Part shown: positions 8,259-16,907 of the stretch, in pieces
Position numbering within the stretch: the first letter of the stretch is position 1
How the letters are laid out: each line of letters starts with the position of its first letter
Source: Negativicutes bacterium
Lineage (GTDB): Bacteria; Bacillota_C; Negativicutes; Sporomusales_B; JARLHX01
Direction: 5' to 3'
Length of the DNA: 64,000 bases
Assembly (NCBI GenBank): GCA_031292035.1
Contig: JARLHX010000416.1
Span: 11,774-75,773, forward strand
The notes under the pieces: generated by a model
Seen by the model: only the letters and a program-made list of their open reading frames with translations
Database searches by the model: none
Told to the model about the DNA's origin: nothing
Translations under genes and position numbers: made by a program

Positions 8259-8462
8259 ATGCCCAAACCCGTGTTTAACGAAGAGCGATGCAAAGGATGC
8301 GAATTGTGCACAGTGGCCTGCCCCAAGAAAATTGTCGTGATTGCCAACCGGTTCAATAGCAAGGGTTACCGTCCGGCGATGTGCAGCGATGAAAGTAAGT
8401 GTATCGGCTGTATGTTGTGTGCAAAGACTTGCCCGGATGTTGTGATTGAGATTCATAAATAG
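8259..8462 (+). CDS. 2-oxoacid:ferredoxin oxidoreductase, delta (ferredoxin) subunit
   Basis: A 67-residue ferredoxin with two complete [4Fe-4S] cysteine motifs (CKGCELCTVACP and CIGCMLCAKTCP). It passes electrons from the catalytic subunits to soluble ferredoxin. It starts with ATG after GAAGGGGG and is the first of four genes of one complex (delta, alpha, beta, gamma). Confidence 0.92.
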   Translation: MPKPVFNEERCKGCELCTVACPKKIVVIANRFNSKGYRPAMCSDESKCIGCMLCAKTCPDVVIEIHK

Positions 8463-8478
8463 GACGGGAGTGAACAGT

Positions 8479-9546
8479 GTGGCGGAAAAAGTATTGATGA
8501 AGGGTAATGAAGCGATTGGTGAGGCGTCGGTTGTCGCCGGCTGCCGTCATTATTTCGGTTATCCCATAACACCGCAGAGCGAATTGATCGAATATATGGC
8601 CCGGCGGATGCCGCAGGTAAACGGGGTGTTTTTGCAGGCCGAGAGCGAGATCGCGGCGATCAACATGGTATACGGCGCCGCCGGAGCCGGAGCGCGGGTA
8701 ATGACATCTTCGTCAAGTCCCGGCATCAGCCTCAAGCAGGAAGGCCTTTCTTATATTGCCGGGGCTGAATTGCCCTGCGTGATTGTGAATATTGTGCGCG
8801 GTGGACCGGGCCTTGGCAGTATCCAGCCCGGACAGTGCGATTATTTCCAGGCAACCAAAGGTGGTGGTCATGGGGACTATCACTTGATCGTGCTGACACC
8901 CAATTCGGTGCAGGAAATGGTTGATTTGACCATTCTGTCCTTCGATCTTGCCGATAAGTACCGGACTCCGGTTATGCTGATGGGAGACGGTGCACTGGGA
9001 CAAATGATGGAGCCGGTTGAATTTAAGCCAAGCGAATCTACTCCGCCGGCCAAACCCTGGGCGAGCACCGGTCTAAAGGGAAGGGCTAAGTCCAACGTGA
9101 TTAATTCCCTTTATCTTCAGCCGGAGTTACTGGAACAGCATAATATTCGTCTGCAGCAAAAGTACGACACCATCCGCGCCAACGAAGTTCGCTATGAGAC
9201 CATGCATACCGACGATGCCGACCTTGTTTTGGTGGCCTATGGCATCACCTCACGGATTGCCCAGTCGGCGATGGAAAAAGCGCGAGAGCAAGGAATGAAG
9301 GTTGGTCTGATCAGGCCGATCACAGTTTGGCCTTTTCCCGAAAAAGCCATTGCCGCCGTCGCGCCCAAGGTCAAGGCTTTCCTTACGCTGGAACTGAGCG
9401 CCGGACAGATGGTGGAAGACGTCCGCCTGGCGGTAAATGGCCAGAAGCCTGTGTATCACTGGGGTCGTATGGGCGGAATGATACCCAGCCCCAAAGAGGT
9501 GCTGGCTCAAATCACCAGGATCATGCAAGACAAGGAGGGCAAATAA
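8479..9546 (+). CDS. vorB: 2-oxoacid:ferredoxin oxidoreductase, alpha subunit (VorB-type)
   Basis: A 355-residue alpha subunit. It has the substrate motif FGYPITPQSE, the AESEIAAINMVYGAAGAGAR block and the MTSSSSPGISLKQEG block that mark the 3-methyl-2-oxobutanoate/2-oxoglutarate branch (VorB/KorA). The GTG at 8479 is used: GGGAG lies 8 bases upstream, while an earlier in-frame ATG (8446) falls inside the ferredoxin gene. Branched-chain 2-oxoacids or 2-oxoglutarate are the likely substrates; sequence alone does not separate them. Confidence 0.88.
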   Translation: MAEKVLMKGNEAIGEASVVAGCRHYFGYPITPQSELIEYMARRMPQVNGVFLQAESEIAAINMVYGAAGAGARVMTSSSSPGISLKQEGLSYIAGAELPCVIVNIVRGGPGLGSIQPGQCDYFQATKGGGHGDYHLIVLTPNSVQEMVDLTILSFDLADKYRTPVMLMGDGALGQMMEPVEFKPSESTPPAKPWASTGLKGRAKSNVINSLYLQPELLEQHNIRLQQKYDTIRANEVRYETMHTDDADLVLVAYGITSRIAQSAMEKAREQGMKVGLIRPITVWPFPEKAIAAVAPKVKAFLTLELSAGQMVEDVRLAVNGQKPVYHWGRMGGMIPSPKEVLAQITRIMQDKEGK

Positions 9547-9547
9547 C

Positions 9548-10300
9548 ATGGCGGAAGTATTGTTTGCCAGACCAAAATCTCTAGCTGATATACCCTTTCA
9601 CTATTGCCCCGGCTGTCATCACGGGATTATTCACCGTCTGGTGGCCGAGGTAATCGATGAACTGGATGTTCGCGACAGAACCATCGGGGTGGTGCCGGTT
9701 GGCTGTTCGGTGCTGGCCTATGACTATTTTAATTTTGATACTGTTGAAGCGGCGCACGGCCGGGCTCCGGCTGCCGCCACCGGCGTGAAGCGGGTTCATC
9801 CTGACGCGGTTGTATTTACATACCAGGGTGACGGCGATCTGGCTGCCATCGGCTGCGCCGAAATTGTCCACGCTGCGGCTCGTAGCGAAAAGATTACCAC
9901 GATTTTTGTGAATAACGCCATCTACGGCATGACCGGTGGGCAAATGGCGCCGACGACGCTGGTGGATCAAGTAACCACCACTTCGCCCTACGGGCGCAAG
10001 CAGGAGTCAGCCGGCAATCCGGTCAAAGTGTCGGAAATGTTGTCCAGTCTTGACGGCGCTAAATTCATCGCCCGGGTGGCGGTGAATAATCCCGCCAATA
10101 TGGCCAAAGCTAAGGCTGCTATAAAAAAAGCCTTTGAAGTCCAGCTTCGCGGCGAAGGATTTGCCATCGTGGAAGTGCTTTCCACCTGCCCCACCAACTG
10201 GGGAATGACGCCGCTGGAATCGGTGAAATGGTTGGAGCAGAGTCTGATGCCCTACTATCCGCTGGGTGTATTGAAAACCACCGAGGAGGTGGCGAAATGA
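9548..10300 (+). CDS. 2-oxoacid:ferredoxin oxidoreductase, beta (ThDP-binding) subunit
   Basis: A 250-residue subunit that binds thiamine diphosphate. The cluster cysteines of CPGCHHGI and the ThDP-Mg motif (YQGDGDLAAIG ... VNNAIYGMTGGQMAPTT) are present. The start follows the alpha-subunit stop by one base, and the stop overlaps the gamma start (ATGA), so the operon is tightly coupled. The YGMTGGQ block is typical of Kor/Vor beta subunits. Confidence 0.92.
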   Translation: MAEVLFARPKSLADIPFHYCPGCHHGIIHRLVAEVIDELDVRDRTIGVVPVGCSVLAYDYFNFDTVEAAHGRAPAAATGVKRVHPDAVVFTYQGDGDLAAIGCAEIVHAAARSEKITTIFVNNAIYGMTGGQMAPTTLVDQVTTTSPYGRKQESAGNPVKVSEMLSSLDGAKFIARVAVNNPANMAKAKAAIKKAFEVQLRGEGFAIVEVLSTCPTNWGMTPLESVKWLEQSLMPYYPLGVLKTTEEVAK

Positions 10301-10833
10301 CCCATGAAATCATTATGGCTGGTTTCGGCGGACAGGGAGTCATGCTGATGGGCCAACTGATCACTTATGCTGGGATGATCGAGAATAAGCACGTTTCCTG
10401 GATTCCCTCGTATGGCCCTGAGATGCGGGGCGGGACTGCCAACTGTTCGGTTATTGTCTCCGATGAGCCGGTGGGAGCGCCGATCGTCACCGAGCCGTCA
10501 GTTGTGGTGGCCATGAATCTGCCTTCGTTGGATAAATTTGAACCAATTTTAAAGCCGGGTGGGACGCTGATCATCAACAGTTCGCTGATCGAACGCGACT
10601 CCAAACGTTCGGATGTGACGGTCTACCGCATTCCGTCCAACGACGTCGCCGGTGAACTCGGGAATATGAAGGTGGCCAACATGGTAGTGCTGGGGGCGGT
10701 GATCGCCGTTTCCGGTGCTGTGAGTTATGACTCAATCATGAAGGCTTTCTCGAAGATGTTTGCCAAAAAACCGGAATTGCTGGCTATCAATGAAAAAGCC
10801 ATCCGCCGGGGCGCAGACTTTATCACAAAATAA
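10297..10833 (+). CDS. 2-oxoacid:ferredoxin oxidoreductase, gamma subunit
   Basis: A 178-residue gamma subunit with the family opening [15 protein letters not shown] and the [12 protein letters not shown] block. It completes the four-subunit VorB-type complex. ATG 10297 overlaps the beta stop (ATGA) and has GAGGAGG upstream; an earlier in-frame GTG lies within the beta gene and is rejected. Confidence 0.92.
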   Translation: MTHEIIMAGFGGQGVMLMGQLITYAGMIENKHVSWIPSYGPEMRGGTANCSVIVSDEPVGAPIVTEPSVVVAMNLPSLDKFEPILKPGGTLIINSSLIERDSKRSDVTVYRIPSNDVAGELGNMKVANMVVLGAVIAVSGAVSYDSIMKAFSKMFAKKPELLAINEKAIRRGADFITK

Positions 10834-10843
10834 AATCAGAATG

Positions 10844-10877
10844 AAAGAGACGCCTGCAGTTGCGGGCGTCTCTTTGT
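10844..10877 (+). terminator. Terminator of the VorB-type operon
   Basis: An 11-bp perfect stem (AAAGAGACGCC with GGCGTCTCTTT) with a 10-base loop, 10 bases after the gamma stop. Confidence 0.85.
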
Positions 10878-11040
10878 GTTGAGCGGCATTTTCCTGTTGA
10901 ATGCGTCCCAATCGCTGATAAATGTCTAGTTTTGCCTGCTGGGCCTTTTCATGACTGACTCAATTATTGGGCAGGATTTTGCGGTCAATCCAACGAACAT
11001 TAGAAAAATATTGCATTTATTTCAAGGTGGTTGAGTACCT

Positions 11041-12522
11041 GTGAACGAACCTGAGGCGCTGCGCGCGATGCTGAACATAATGACCGAAGTCCTGCCAGCG
11101 GCTCTGGCTTATGTGGACAAGCAGGGAAAGATCTCCTTTATCCAATCAGCCAGACGGCCGGATAGAAGCCGTTTTTATCAAGGGAAACCACTGGCAAGAT
11201 TTTTCGGCCTATTGTTTAGAAGACAGGCAGAGGTTCTTCTCAGTGCATTTCATTCCTGCTCCATTTTGTCGGAACCGGTGGATATCAAACAATTTCGCTG
11301 GGAAACTTCTCGTAATATGATCGAATATTTGAACTGGCGGTTTGTACCAGCCCCACAGGCGGGTGATGTCATCATCAGTGTTTGTAATGTGACGGAAAAC
11401 GTGGCGATGGAAGCCGAATTCGCCGCTATTTCGCAGCAAAATGAGGCGACTAACCGCGAATTACACGCTGTCATCTCAGAACTTGATTTTCGACTCATGG
11501 ATTTGGATCTGGCCTATAAAAAATTTGCCGCGTTATACCGTATTACTTCTGTTTCCCAGCAGACTGTCAACGAACAGGAAGTACTGGACCAAATTGTGGA
11601 TGGGATTATCGCTGAGTTAGGTTTTACCGCCGCTGCCATTTTGCTGCTGGATGAGGAAAAGCAGGAACTGGTCCTGGCGGCTAACCGCGGCTATCTCATC
11701 AGTAACTTGCGTTTGCCATACGAACAGGGCCTTACGTGGCGGGCGGTGATTAACCGTGATATGGTATATATTCCCGATGTGCACAAGGAGCCGAATTATG
11801 TACAAGGGGGCGGCAACGGTTTGAGCGAGGTTGCGATACCGCTCATTTTTGCCGATCGGATTATTGGCGTGCTGGATATCGAATGTTCAGAAGACCGTCC
11901 CCTTCGCCCCTATGAACTGAATTTACTCAGGACACTGGCCGGACAGGTAGCCTTAACCATTTCTCATGCCCAACATGTGGCCGAAGTAGAAGTGCAGGCC
12001 ATCACCGATGCGCTCACTGGTCATTATAATTATCGTTATTTCGTTGATTTACTGGACCGTGAATTCAAACGGGCGCTACGCTACCGCCGCCCCCTGTCCC
12101 TCATGATGCTGGATGTGGATCACTTCAAGAAGTATAACGACACCCAAGGCCACGTCCTGGGGAATGAAGTGTTGCGCCAGGTAGCTATGATTATCAAGCA
12201 AAATTGCCGCGATGTGGACTTCCTTGTTCGCTATGGCGGTGAAGAGTTTGCCGTGCTCTTTCCTGAGACTGGTCTGTCCGAGGCCTATCTTGTTGCTGAA
12301 CGCATTCGCGCCGCCGTGGCCGAATTTCCCTTTGTCGGTCGTCACGTCCAGCCTGGCGGTGAACTGACGGTCAGCATCGGGGTCGCGGCTTATCCACAAG
12401 ACTCCAATACGGACAAAGAACTTTTGAAGCATGCCGATACGGCGCTTTATCTTGCCAAACGGTCCAGGCGCAATTGTGTTATTTACTATCCAAAGCCATC
12501 GTCTTCCAAGGAAAAGGGTTAG
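11041..12522 (+). CDS. GAF-domain diguanylate cyclase
   Basis: Makes cyclic di-GMP from two GTP. The 493 residues hold an N-terminal PAS-like sensory segment (about 1-130), a short coiled coil, a GAF domain (about 165-310) and a C-terminal GGDEF domain. The active-site motif is GGEEF (RYGGEEFAVLFPE), and an RxxD inhibitory site (RDVD) lies five residues before it, so product inhibition is likely. No membrane segment is seen, so a cytoplasmic signal is sensed. It starts with GTG. It stands alone after a terminator, just before a methyltransferase gene. Confidence 0.92.
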   Translation: MNEPEALRAMLNIMTEVLPAALAYVDKQGKISFIQSARRPDRSRFYQGKPLARFFGLLFRRQAEVLLSAFHSCSILSEPVDIKQFRWETSRNMIEYLNWRFVPAPQAGDVIISVCNVTENVAMEAEFAAISQQNEATNRELHAVISELDFRLMDLDLAYKKFAALYRITSVSQQTVNEQEVLDQIVDGIIAELGFTAAAILLLDEEKQELVLAANRGYLISNLRLPYEQGLTWRAVINRDMVYIPDVHKEPNYVQGGGNGLSEVAIPLIFADRIIGVLDIECSEDRPLRPYELNLLRTLAGQVALTISHAQHVAEVEVQAITDALTGHYNYRYFVDLLDREFKRALRYRRPLSLMMLDVDHFKKYNDTQGHVLGNEVLRQVAMIIKQNCRDVDFLVRYGGEEFAVLFPETGLSEAYLVAERIRAAVAEFPFVGRHVQPGGELTVSIGVAAYPQDSNTDKELLKHADTALYLAKRSRRNCVIYYPKPSSSKEKG

Positions 12523-12598
12523 TATTATTTGCAAACGGAGCCGGTTTTGCGGGCAAAATAGTATTTTAGGCGAAGTGATAAATGGTGGTGCAAATAGC

Positions 12599-13312
12599 GT
12601 GACACAAGAAATTTTTGGGGATCTAAAAACCTATTCCCTCGCTGGTACTGACCAGGAAGTGGGTTTTATCAAGAAAGTCTTGAATATGCCTGATGGCTCA
12701 GAGTTGCTTGATCTTCACTGCGGGTACGGGCGTCATACCATTGAGCTGGCAAAGCAGGGATTTCACGTGACCGGGGTGGATGCGAATCAGGCATTTTTAG
12801 ATATTGCCAGACAAAAGGCAGAGGAAGAGCATGTGCCGGTTGTTTTCCGGCTGTGTGATATGCGGGAATTGGACTATTCCGGCCAGTTCGATGCTGTAAT
12901 TAATATGTTTGCCGCTTTTGGTTATTTTTCAGATGAAGAGAATGCGATGGTGCTGCGGCGGGTAGCGGAAGCTCTCAGACCCGGCGGATTATTCTTGATT
13001 GATTTACTCAACCGGGATTGGATGGTGCGTAATAATCTTAACCGCTACTGGCGCCATCCCAGCGGGGAATACGTACTTTCTTACAAGGTGGAGCTAAAGC
13101 AGGGCATTGTGACCATGAAGCGGGTGCTGATCAATCAAGTGACAGATACCAAGACACAGTACGAGTTTGTTCTGCGGGCCTATTCATTGCCGGAATTACA
13201 ATCGATTCTCGAAAAGAATCGTCTGAAAGTTCGGGCCACTTATGGCGGGTTCGATGGCAGGATCTACAACGCCGATGCTCCCCGGATGATCATTCTGACG
13301 GAAAAAGAATAG
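12599..13312 (+). CDS. Class I SAM-dependent methyltransferase
   Basis: A 237-residue methyltransferase with motif I LLDLHCGYGRHTIELA, motif II VTGVDANQAFLDIARQ and the post-motif LRPGGLFLIDLLN. The substrate is unknown; the closest shape is the UbiE/Methyltransf_25 type. The frame is open upstream into the diguanylate cyclase gene; GTG 12599 is preferred because GGTGGT lies 8 bases before it and it gives a normal N-terminus. GTG 12575 is an alternative. It is followed by a terminator. Confidence 0.8.
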   Translation: MTQEIFGDLKTYSLAGTDQEVGFIKKVLNMPDGSELLDLHCGYGRHTIELAKQGFHVTGVDANQAFLDIARQKAEEEHVPVVFRLCDMRELDYSGQFDAVINMFAAFGYFSDEENAMVLRRVAEALRPGGLFLIDLLNRDWMVRNNLNRYWRHPSGEYVLSYKVELKQGIVTMKRVLINQVTDTKTQYEFVLRAYSLPELQSILEKNRLKVRATYGGFDGRIYNADAPRMIILTEKE

Positions 13313-13317
13313 CAAGC

Positions 13318-13346
13318 ACCGCCTGATTTTATCAGGCGGTTTTTTC
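13318..13346 (+). terminator. Terminator after methyltransferase
   Basis: A 10-bp stem (ACCGCCTGAT with ATCAGGCGGT, loop TTT) followed by T6. Confidence 0.9.
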
Positions 13347-13399
13347 ATTCACACCGTGGCCGTCCGCAGTCATAGGATATTACACGGGGTGATCTTACG

Positions 13400-14338
13400 G
13401 TGAAAAATCAAATTGTCAAAGTCAATGGTCAACACTATGAGCGCAGGCCCAAGGTCGGTTTGGCGTTGAGCGGGGGGGGACTGCGGGGATTGGCCCATAT
13501 TGGCGTTATCAAGGTGTTGGCGGAAAACAATATTCCGGTCGATATGGTGGCCGGAACCAGTGCAGGTTCTGTTATTGCGACCATGCATGCCTGTGGTTAT
13601 ACACCGCGGCAAATGCAGGGCATCGCCGAAAGCTTGGATGTCACAAAACTGGTTGATCTTAAAGTGACAGTGGGGGATTTGTTCAAACATGGCATGAAAT
13701 GGCTGTTCAGCGGCAGATTTCGTTTTTGGTCGGTTTTACCCACAGGACTGGTCAAGGGAGAAAAAATCGAGGAATACTTAGCCAATTTCTGGCAGCGGCG
13801 TACGGTGCGTGATACCCTGATTCCATTGGCAATTACCGCAGTCGATATCAACTCAGGCGACACAGTGTTTTTTGTGACCCCGTTGGCTGGACAACGGACC
13901 ATTCTCAATGCCCGCTATTATAACAACTCCCTGCTCACCGATGCCGTTCGGGCCAGCATTTCGATCCCGGGGATATTTTTGCCAAAAAGATATCGCGGAA
14001 TGACGCTGGTGGACGGAGCGGTAAAAAATAATTTGCCTGCCGACATTCTCCATCATATGGGAGCGGACATAATTATTGCCGTAGATCTTGGCTATTCCGG
14101 CCAGCCGAATCACGAGATAAAATCGGTGGGTGAGATCCTGCTCCAGTGTATTGATATCATGGGACGGGAAGTGACGCTGCTAAAGGGGGAGCAGTACGCT
14201 GATATTGTGATTCGTCCAGAAGTTTTTGATCTTGGGCTTAATACTTCGCAGCAAATTACCCTGTGCATTGCCCGGGGGGCACAGGCAGCCTGGGGGAAGA
14301 TGGATGAAATAAAGCGGGCTCTTCTGGCGCAGTCATGA
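13400..14338 (+). CDS. Patatin-like phospholipase (RssA/YlbK family)
   Basis: A 312-residue serine lipid acyl hydrolase. It has the oxyanion motif SGGGLRGLAHIG (near residue 25), the nucleophile motif GTSAG (Ser54) and the catalytic Asp in VDGAVKNNLP (near residue 204), which together form the Ser-Asp dyad. No signal peptide is seen, so it is probably cytoplasmic or membrane-associated. It starts with GTG after GGGGTGAT. The physiological lipid is not known. Confidence 0.9.
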   Translation: MKNQIVKVNGQHYERRPKVGLALSGGGLRGLAHIGVIKVLAENNIPVDMVAGTSAGSVIATMHACGYTPRQMQGIAESLDVTKLVDLKVTVGDLFKHGMKWLFSGRFRFWSVLPTGLVKGEKIEEYLANFWQRRTVRDTLIPLAITAVDINSGDTVFFVTPLAGQRTILNARYYNNSLLTDAVRASISIPGIFLPKRYRGMTLVDGAVKNNLPADILHHMGADIIIAVDLGYSGQPNHEIKSVGEILLQCIDIMGREVTLLKGEQYADIVIRPEVFDLGLNTSQQITLCIARGAQAAWGKMDEIKRALLAQS

Positions 14339-14341
14339 AAA

Positions 14342-14372
14342 AAACCACTCTATTTATAGAGTGGTTTCTATT
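14342..14372. terminator. Bidirectional terminator between convergent genes
   Basis: An 11-bp stem (AAACCACTCTA with TAGAGTGGTTT) bounded by A and T runs. It serves both the patatin gene (+) and the methyltransferase gene (-). Confidence 0.85.
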
Positions 14373-14384
14373 TTGCCTGACTGC

Positions 14385-14906
14385 TTAGACCGACGGCTTT
14401 TTGCTTTGGATTACTACGGTAATATCAGTGGCGCGGATGATGAATGCCAAATGACGTTCCCAGAATCGGCGGAACCATTCAAAGTTATTGATAAAGAGTT
14501 CAAAACCAAGCAATTTCCACAACAGGCCGCGTAACTTGATGGTTACCTTGCGGTCAAATTTCATTCCCGAAAAATATTCGATATGGCCGGGTTCGAAGGA
14601 ATAGGTGGAAAGATGCCACTTGTGGGTGAAGTCGGAAAAGGAGTGAACATTGGTGTAATGGGGTGTTTTGAGGATGATGCTACCCCCCGGTTTGGTGATC
14701 CGATACACCTCCAGGAGAAATTTCCCTGGTTCATTTAAATGTTCGATGATATGGCTTGCCCAGACTTCGTCAAATTGGTTTTCCGCAAAGGGATAAGGGT
14801 ATACATTCAAGTCGTGCAACACATCGGGATTGACATTGGGGTTGATATCGACTCGCAAATATCCCGGCATATTTGATTCGCCGCAGCCAAGGTTCAGTTT
14901 GGTCAT
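14385..14906 (-). CDS. SAM-dependent methyltransferase (Methyltransf_11 type)
   Basis: A 173-residue protein beginning MTKLNLGCGESNMPGYLRVD, which is motif I at the extreme N-terminus, as in small methyltransferases linked to glycan or surface chemistry. FDEVWASHIIEHL and RITKPGGSIILKTPH are the later motifs. The frame is open 11 codons upstream, but the ATG at 14906 gives the normal N-terminus and has GGAAG before it. It is transcribed against the patatin gene and divergently from the 3D-domain gene. The substrate is unknown. Confidence 0.82.
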   Translation of the reverse strand: MTKLNLGCGESNMPGYLRVDINPNVNPDVLHDLNVYPYPFAENQFDEVWASHIIEHLNEPGKFLLEVYRITKPGGSIILKTPHYTNVHSFSDFTHKWHLSTYSFEPGHIEYFSGMKFDRKVTIKLRGLLWKLLGFELFINNFEWFRRFWERHLAFIIRATDITVVIQSKKPSV

Positions 14907-15014
14907 GCTATCTTCCGTCTCCTCACACAATGTTATCAAATAAATTTCGACCCATTAAGCCACAATCCCTCCATATAGCGCGCCAAGATAGTTCGAAGCA
15001 GTAATTTTTTGACT

Positions 15015-15026
15015 TTCAGCGCTGAA
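15015..15026. promoter_or_regulatory. 12-bp perfect palindrome in divergent intergenic region
   Basis: TTCAGCGCTGAA is a perfect palindrome between divergent genes, a possible operator. An AT-rich imperfect repeat (GGTAATTAAT...TTAATTAATACC) follows at 15042-15065. No binding protein can be named. Confidence 0.3.
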
Positions 15027-15103
15027 TCGAATTAGTGGACAAGGTAATTAATGGTTAATTAATACCATGTATTACCTGCGTAAAAAACAGTAAAATAGGA
15101 AAT

Positions 15104-15134
15104 TTGACTCATTTTTTTTGCCTAAATTTATGAT
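15104..15134 (+). promoter_or_regulatory. Candidate promoter of the 3D-domain gene
   Basis: TTGACT, 19-base spacer, TATGAT. The -10 overlaps the ATG at 15135, which argues that the gene starts later, at 15180. Confidence 0.4.
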
Positions 15135-15179
15135 ATGTTTAAGGTAAGTAATTTCGGCAAAAATGCTGCTGAAGGAGTC

Positions 15180-15920
15180 GTGAGCAAACTGAAGAAGCTG
15201 ATTGTTGTCGTCCTTATTATTTTTGGTATTGGTTTTTACCAGACGGCTCCTGTTTATGCGAGTTTTTTCTTATTCAACATCATCCATGACATTTTCAGCG
15301 GCGGGCACAAAGAGGCCAAGCCTCCCCCCGAGACACATCCAGGCGGCAATGCGGTCTCCGTAGTCAAATTCGGCATGAAAAATAGCCAGGTTATCGCCAT
15401 CCAGCAAGATCTCATCAAGGCGAATTATCTCAGCGGCAATGCGGACGGGGTGTTTGGCTATAAAACTCTCCAGGCAGTCAAGGAATTTCAAAGTGATTCA
15501 GGGCTTGAAGCTGATGGCGTCGTCGGGTCACGAACCTGGGGCGCTTTGAAAAACTTTCATGGGACAAAACCCAAAAGCCCTCCCCGCAAACCAACCTATC
15601 GTTCCCCTCAGACCAGTGATGGCACGCCGTCCTATCTTTATACCCTGCCGATGTTGGTAACCGCCTATACTCGTTATGATGAAGGCTGCACTGATTATAC
15701 CTATCGCGGCACCTATCTTCGCCGGGGATTGTGCGCCGTCGATCCTGACGTCATCCCCCTCGGCACCAAACTGTACATTCCCGGTTACGGCGAAGCCATC
15801 GCCGATGATATTGGCGGAGCCATAATAGGAAATCACATTGATTTGGCCATGGATTCGTTGGATGAAGCCTTCGACTGGGGCGCGAAAAATGTAACCATCT
15901 ATGTTTTGCCGAAGAACTGA
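15180..15920 (+). CDS. Exported peptidoglycan-binding protein with 3D domain
   Basis: A 246-residue secreted cell-wall protein. A signal peptide with a hydrophobic core (IVVVLIIFGIGFY) ends near VYA. A PG_binding_1 domain follows (IQQDLIKANYL, ADGVFGYKTLQAVKEFQ) and then a C-terminal 3D domain whose aspartates are visible in CAVDPDVIPLGT, AIADDIGGAI and HIDLAMD. Such proteins act as lytic transglycosylases or spore-cortex-type hydrolases. The start is uncertain: GTG 15180 has AAGGAG upstream at short spacing; ATG 15135 lies inside the likely -10 box. Confidence 0.85.
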   Translation: MSKLKKLIVVVLIIFGIGFYQTAPVYASFFLFNIIHDIFSGGHKEAKPPPETHPGGNAVSVVKFGMKNSQVIAIQQDLIKANYLSGNADGVFGYKTLQAVKEFQSDSGLEADGVVGSRTWGALKNFHGTKPKSPPRKPTYRSPQTSDGTPSYLYTLPMLVTAYTRYDEGCTDYTYRGTYLRRGLCAVDPDVIPLGTKLYIPGYGEAIADDIGGAIIGNHIDLAMDSLDEAFDWGAKNVTIYVLPKN

Positions 15921-16015
15921 TGCATGCCGGACTGTGGCCGATGGAAGTTGGCCGAAACAGGGGAATCAAGTAGCTATTATTCGTTTTAATTATCTAGCTT
16001 ATTTTTATAAATAGT

Positions 16016-16049
16016 AAAAACAGACCGCAGCTTAGGCGGTCTGTTTTTT
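16016..16049. terminator. Bidirectional terminator
   Basis: The stem AACAGACCGC / GCGGTCTGTT is flanked by A5 and T6. It lies between the 3D-domain gene (+) and the FMN-barrel gene (-). Confidence 0.85.
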
Positions 16050-16109
16050 GTCCCTTATGAATGAAGCACATGAGAGCATATTGTCTGTTGCTGCCTATAG
16101 TCTAGAAGA

Positions 16110-16595
16110 CTACGGCATCAAACAGAAGCCGCCTTGACACATGTTGAGTTCAACATCGGGATTTTGTTCCATAGGCAGGTTAACCCGAGTCGTGAATTCG
16201 CCGGAAGGACGCCAGTAGCGAATCTCATGGACGATGAGACGATAGATAATTAGGCTGTTGAGGTCTTGATCACTGAAATAATTTTTCATTTCAGGAATTT
16301 CTGCGAACATCATATCACGCAAAGCCCGGAAGGTGGCGCTCCCGGGTTTGGTTTCATCTTTTATCCGGCCATACAGATTTAATACTTCCTGGTTCTGGCC
16401 GACAAAACATAGCTCGACACGAGGGTTAATTTCCATTTCCGAGACTTTTTTGGAATCAAAGCGGCTAAACAACCAGATGTGACCCTCGCGGTCGATATAC
16501 GGCTTCATTGGCCTGACTTTGGGCCGGTTATCGTCTACTGTTCCCATGAAAGCAAGTTCCGATTTCACGAGGTGGAGAACTTCCTGTTCGTACAT
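16110..16595 (-). CDS. Pyridoxamine 5'-phosphate oxidase-like FMN-binding split-barrel protein
   Basis: A 161-residue flavin-binding split-barrel protein. N-terminal elements LAFMGTVDDNRPKVRPMK and HIWLFSRFDSKKV fit the general PNPOx-like fold of anaerobe flavoproteins. It is unlikely to be the vitamin B6 enzyme, whose longer motifs are absent. A C-terminal segment with two Cys (NMCQGGFCLMP) is an oddity that might bind metal. The function is unknown; general flavin or heme-related redox roles are known in the family. Confidence 0.75.
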   Translation of the reverse strand: MYEQEVLHLVKSELAFMGTVDDNRPKVRPMKPYIDREGHIWLFSRFDSKKVSEMEINPRVELCFVGQNQEVLNLYGRIKDETKPGSATFRALRDMMFAEIPEMKNYFSDQDLNSLIIYRLIVHEIRYWRPSGEFTTRVNLPMEQNPDVELNMCQGGFCLMP

Positions 16596-16907
16596 AATAA
16601 CACCGCCTTATTATTTTTTTTCAAAAGAACTGGCATCGTAAAACAGGAGTGCAAATTATACGCGTTACTACTAGTAGTTTAATTTTACCGTTATCCATAC
16701 CGCTTGTCCAACACAAATCGCATTACTGGCAGAATGTAAGGTATTGCGAGGTCGATACTCATAAAGTTTGAAGATGGGGTGAATTGTAAAGAAAAATAAA
16801 GCTAGTCGCTATTCCGTCCGGGTTGATGGTGTACAGGCAGTCCCATAACAGAAAAATGCCCCCCCGCATACCATAGACTAGACACTTTGTTTGGGGAGGT
16901 ATGCTAT
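16596..16907. other. Intergenic stretch between divergent genes
   Basis: About 310 bases without a convincing gene. It holds a perfect 12-bp palindrome ACTACTAGTAGT at 16667-16678, upstream of the minus-strand FMN-barrel gene. Short ORFs here lack a start with a suitable ribosome binding site. Confidence 0.4.

Noticed and set aside
16770..16850. Short frame (about 20 codons) before the serine protease gene
   Set aside because: It has no standard start codon at a suitable distance from GGGGTGA.
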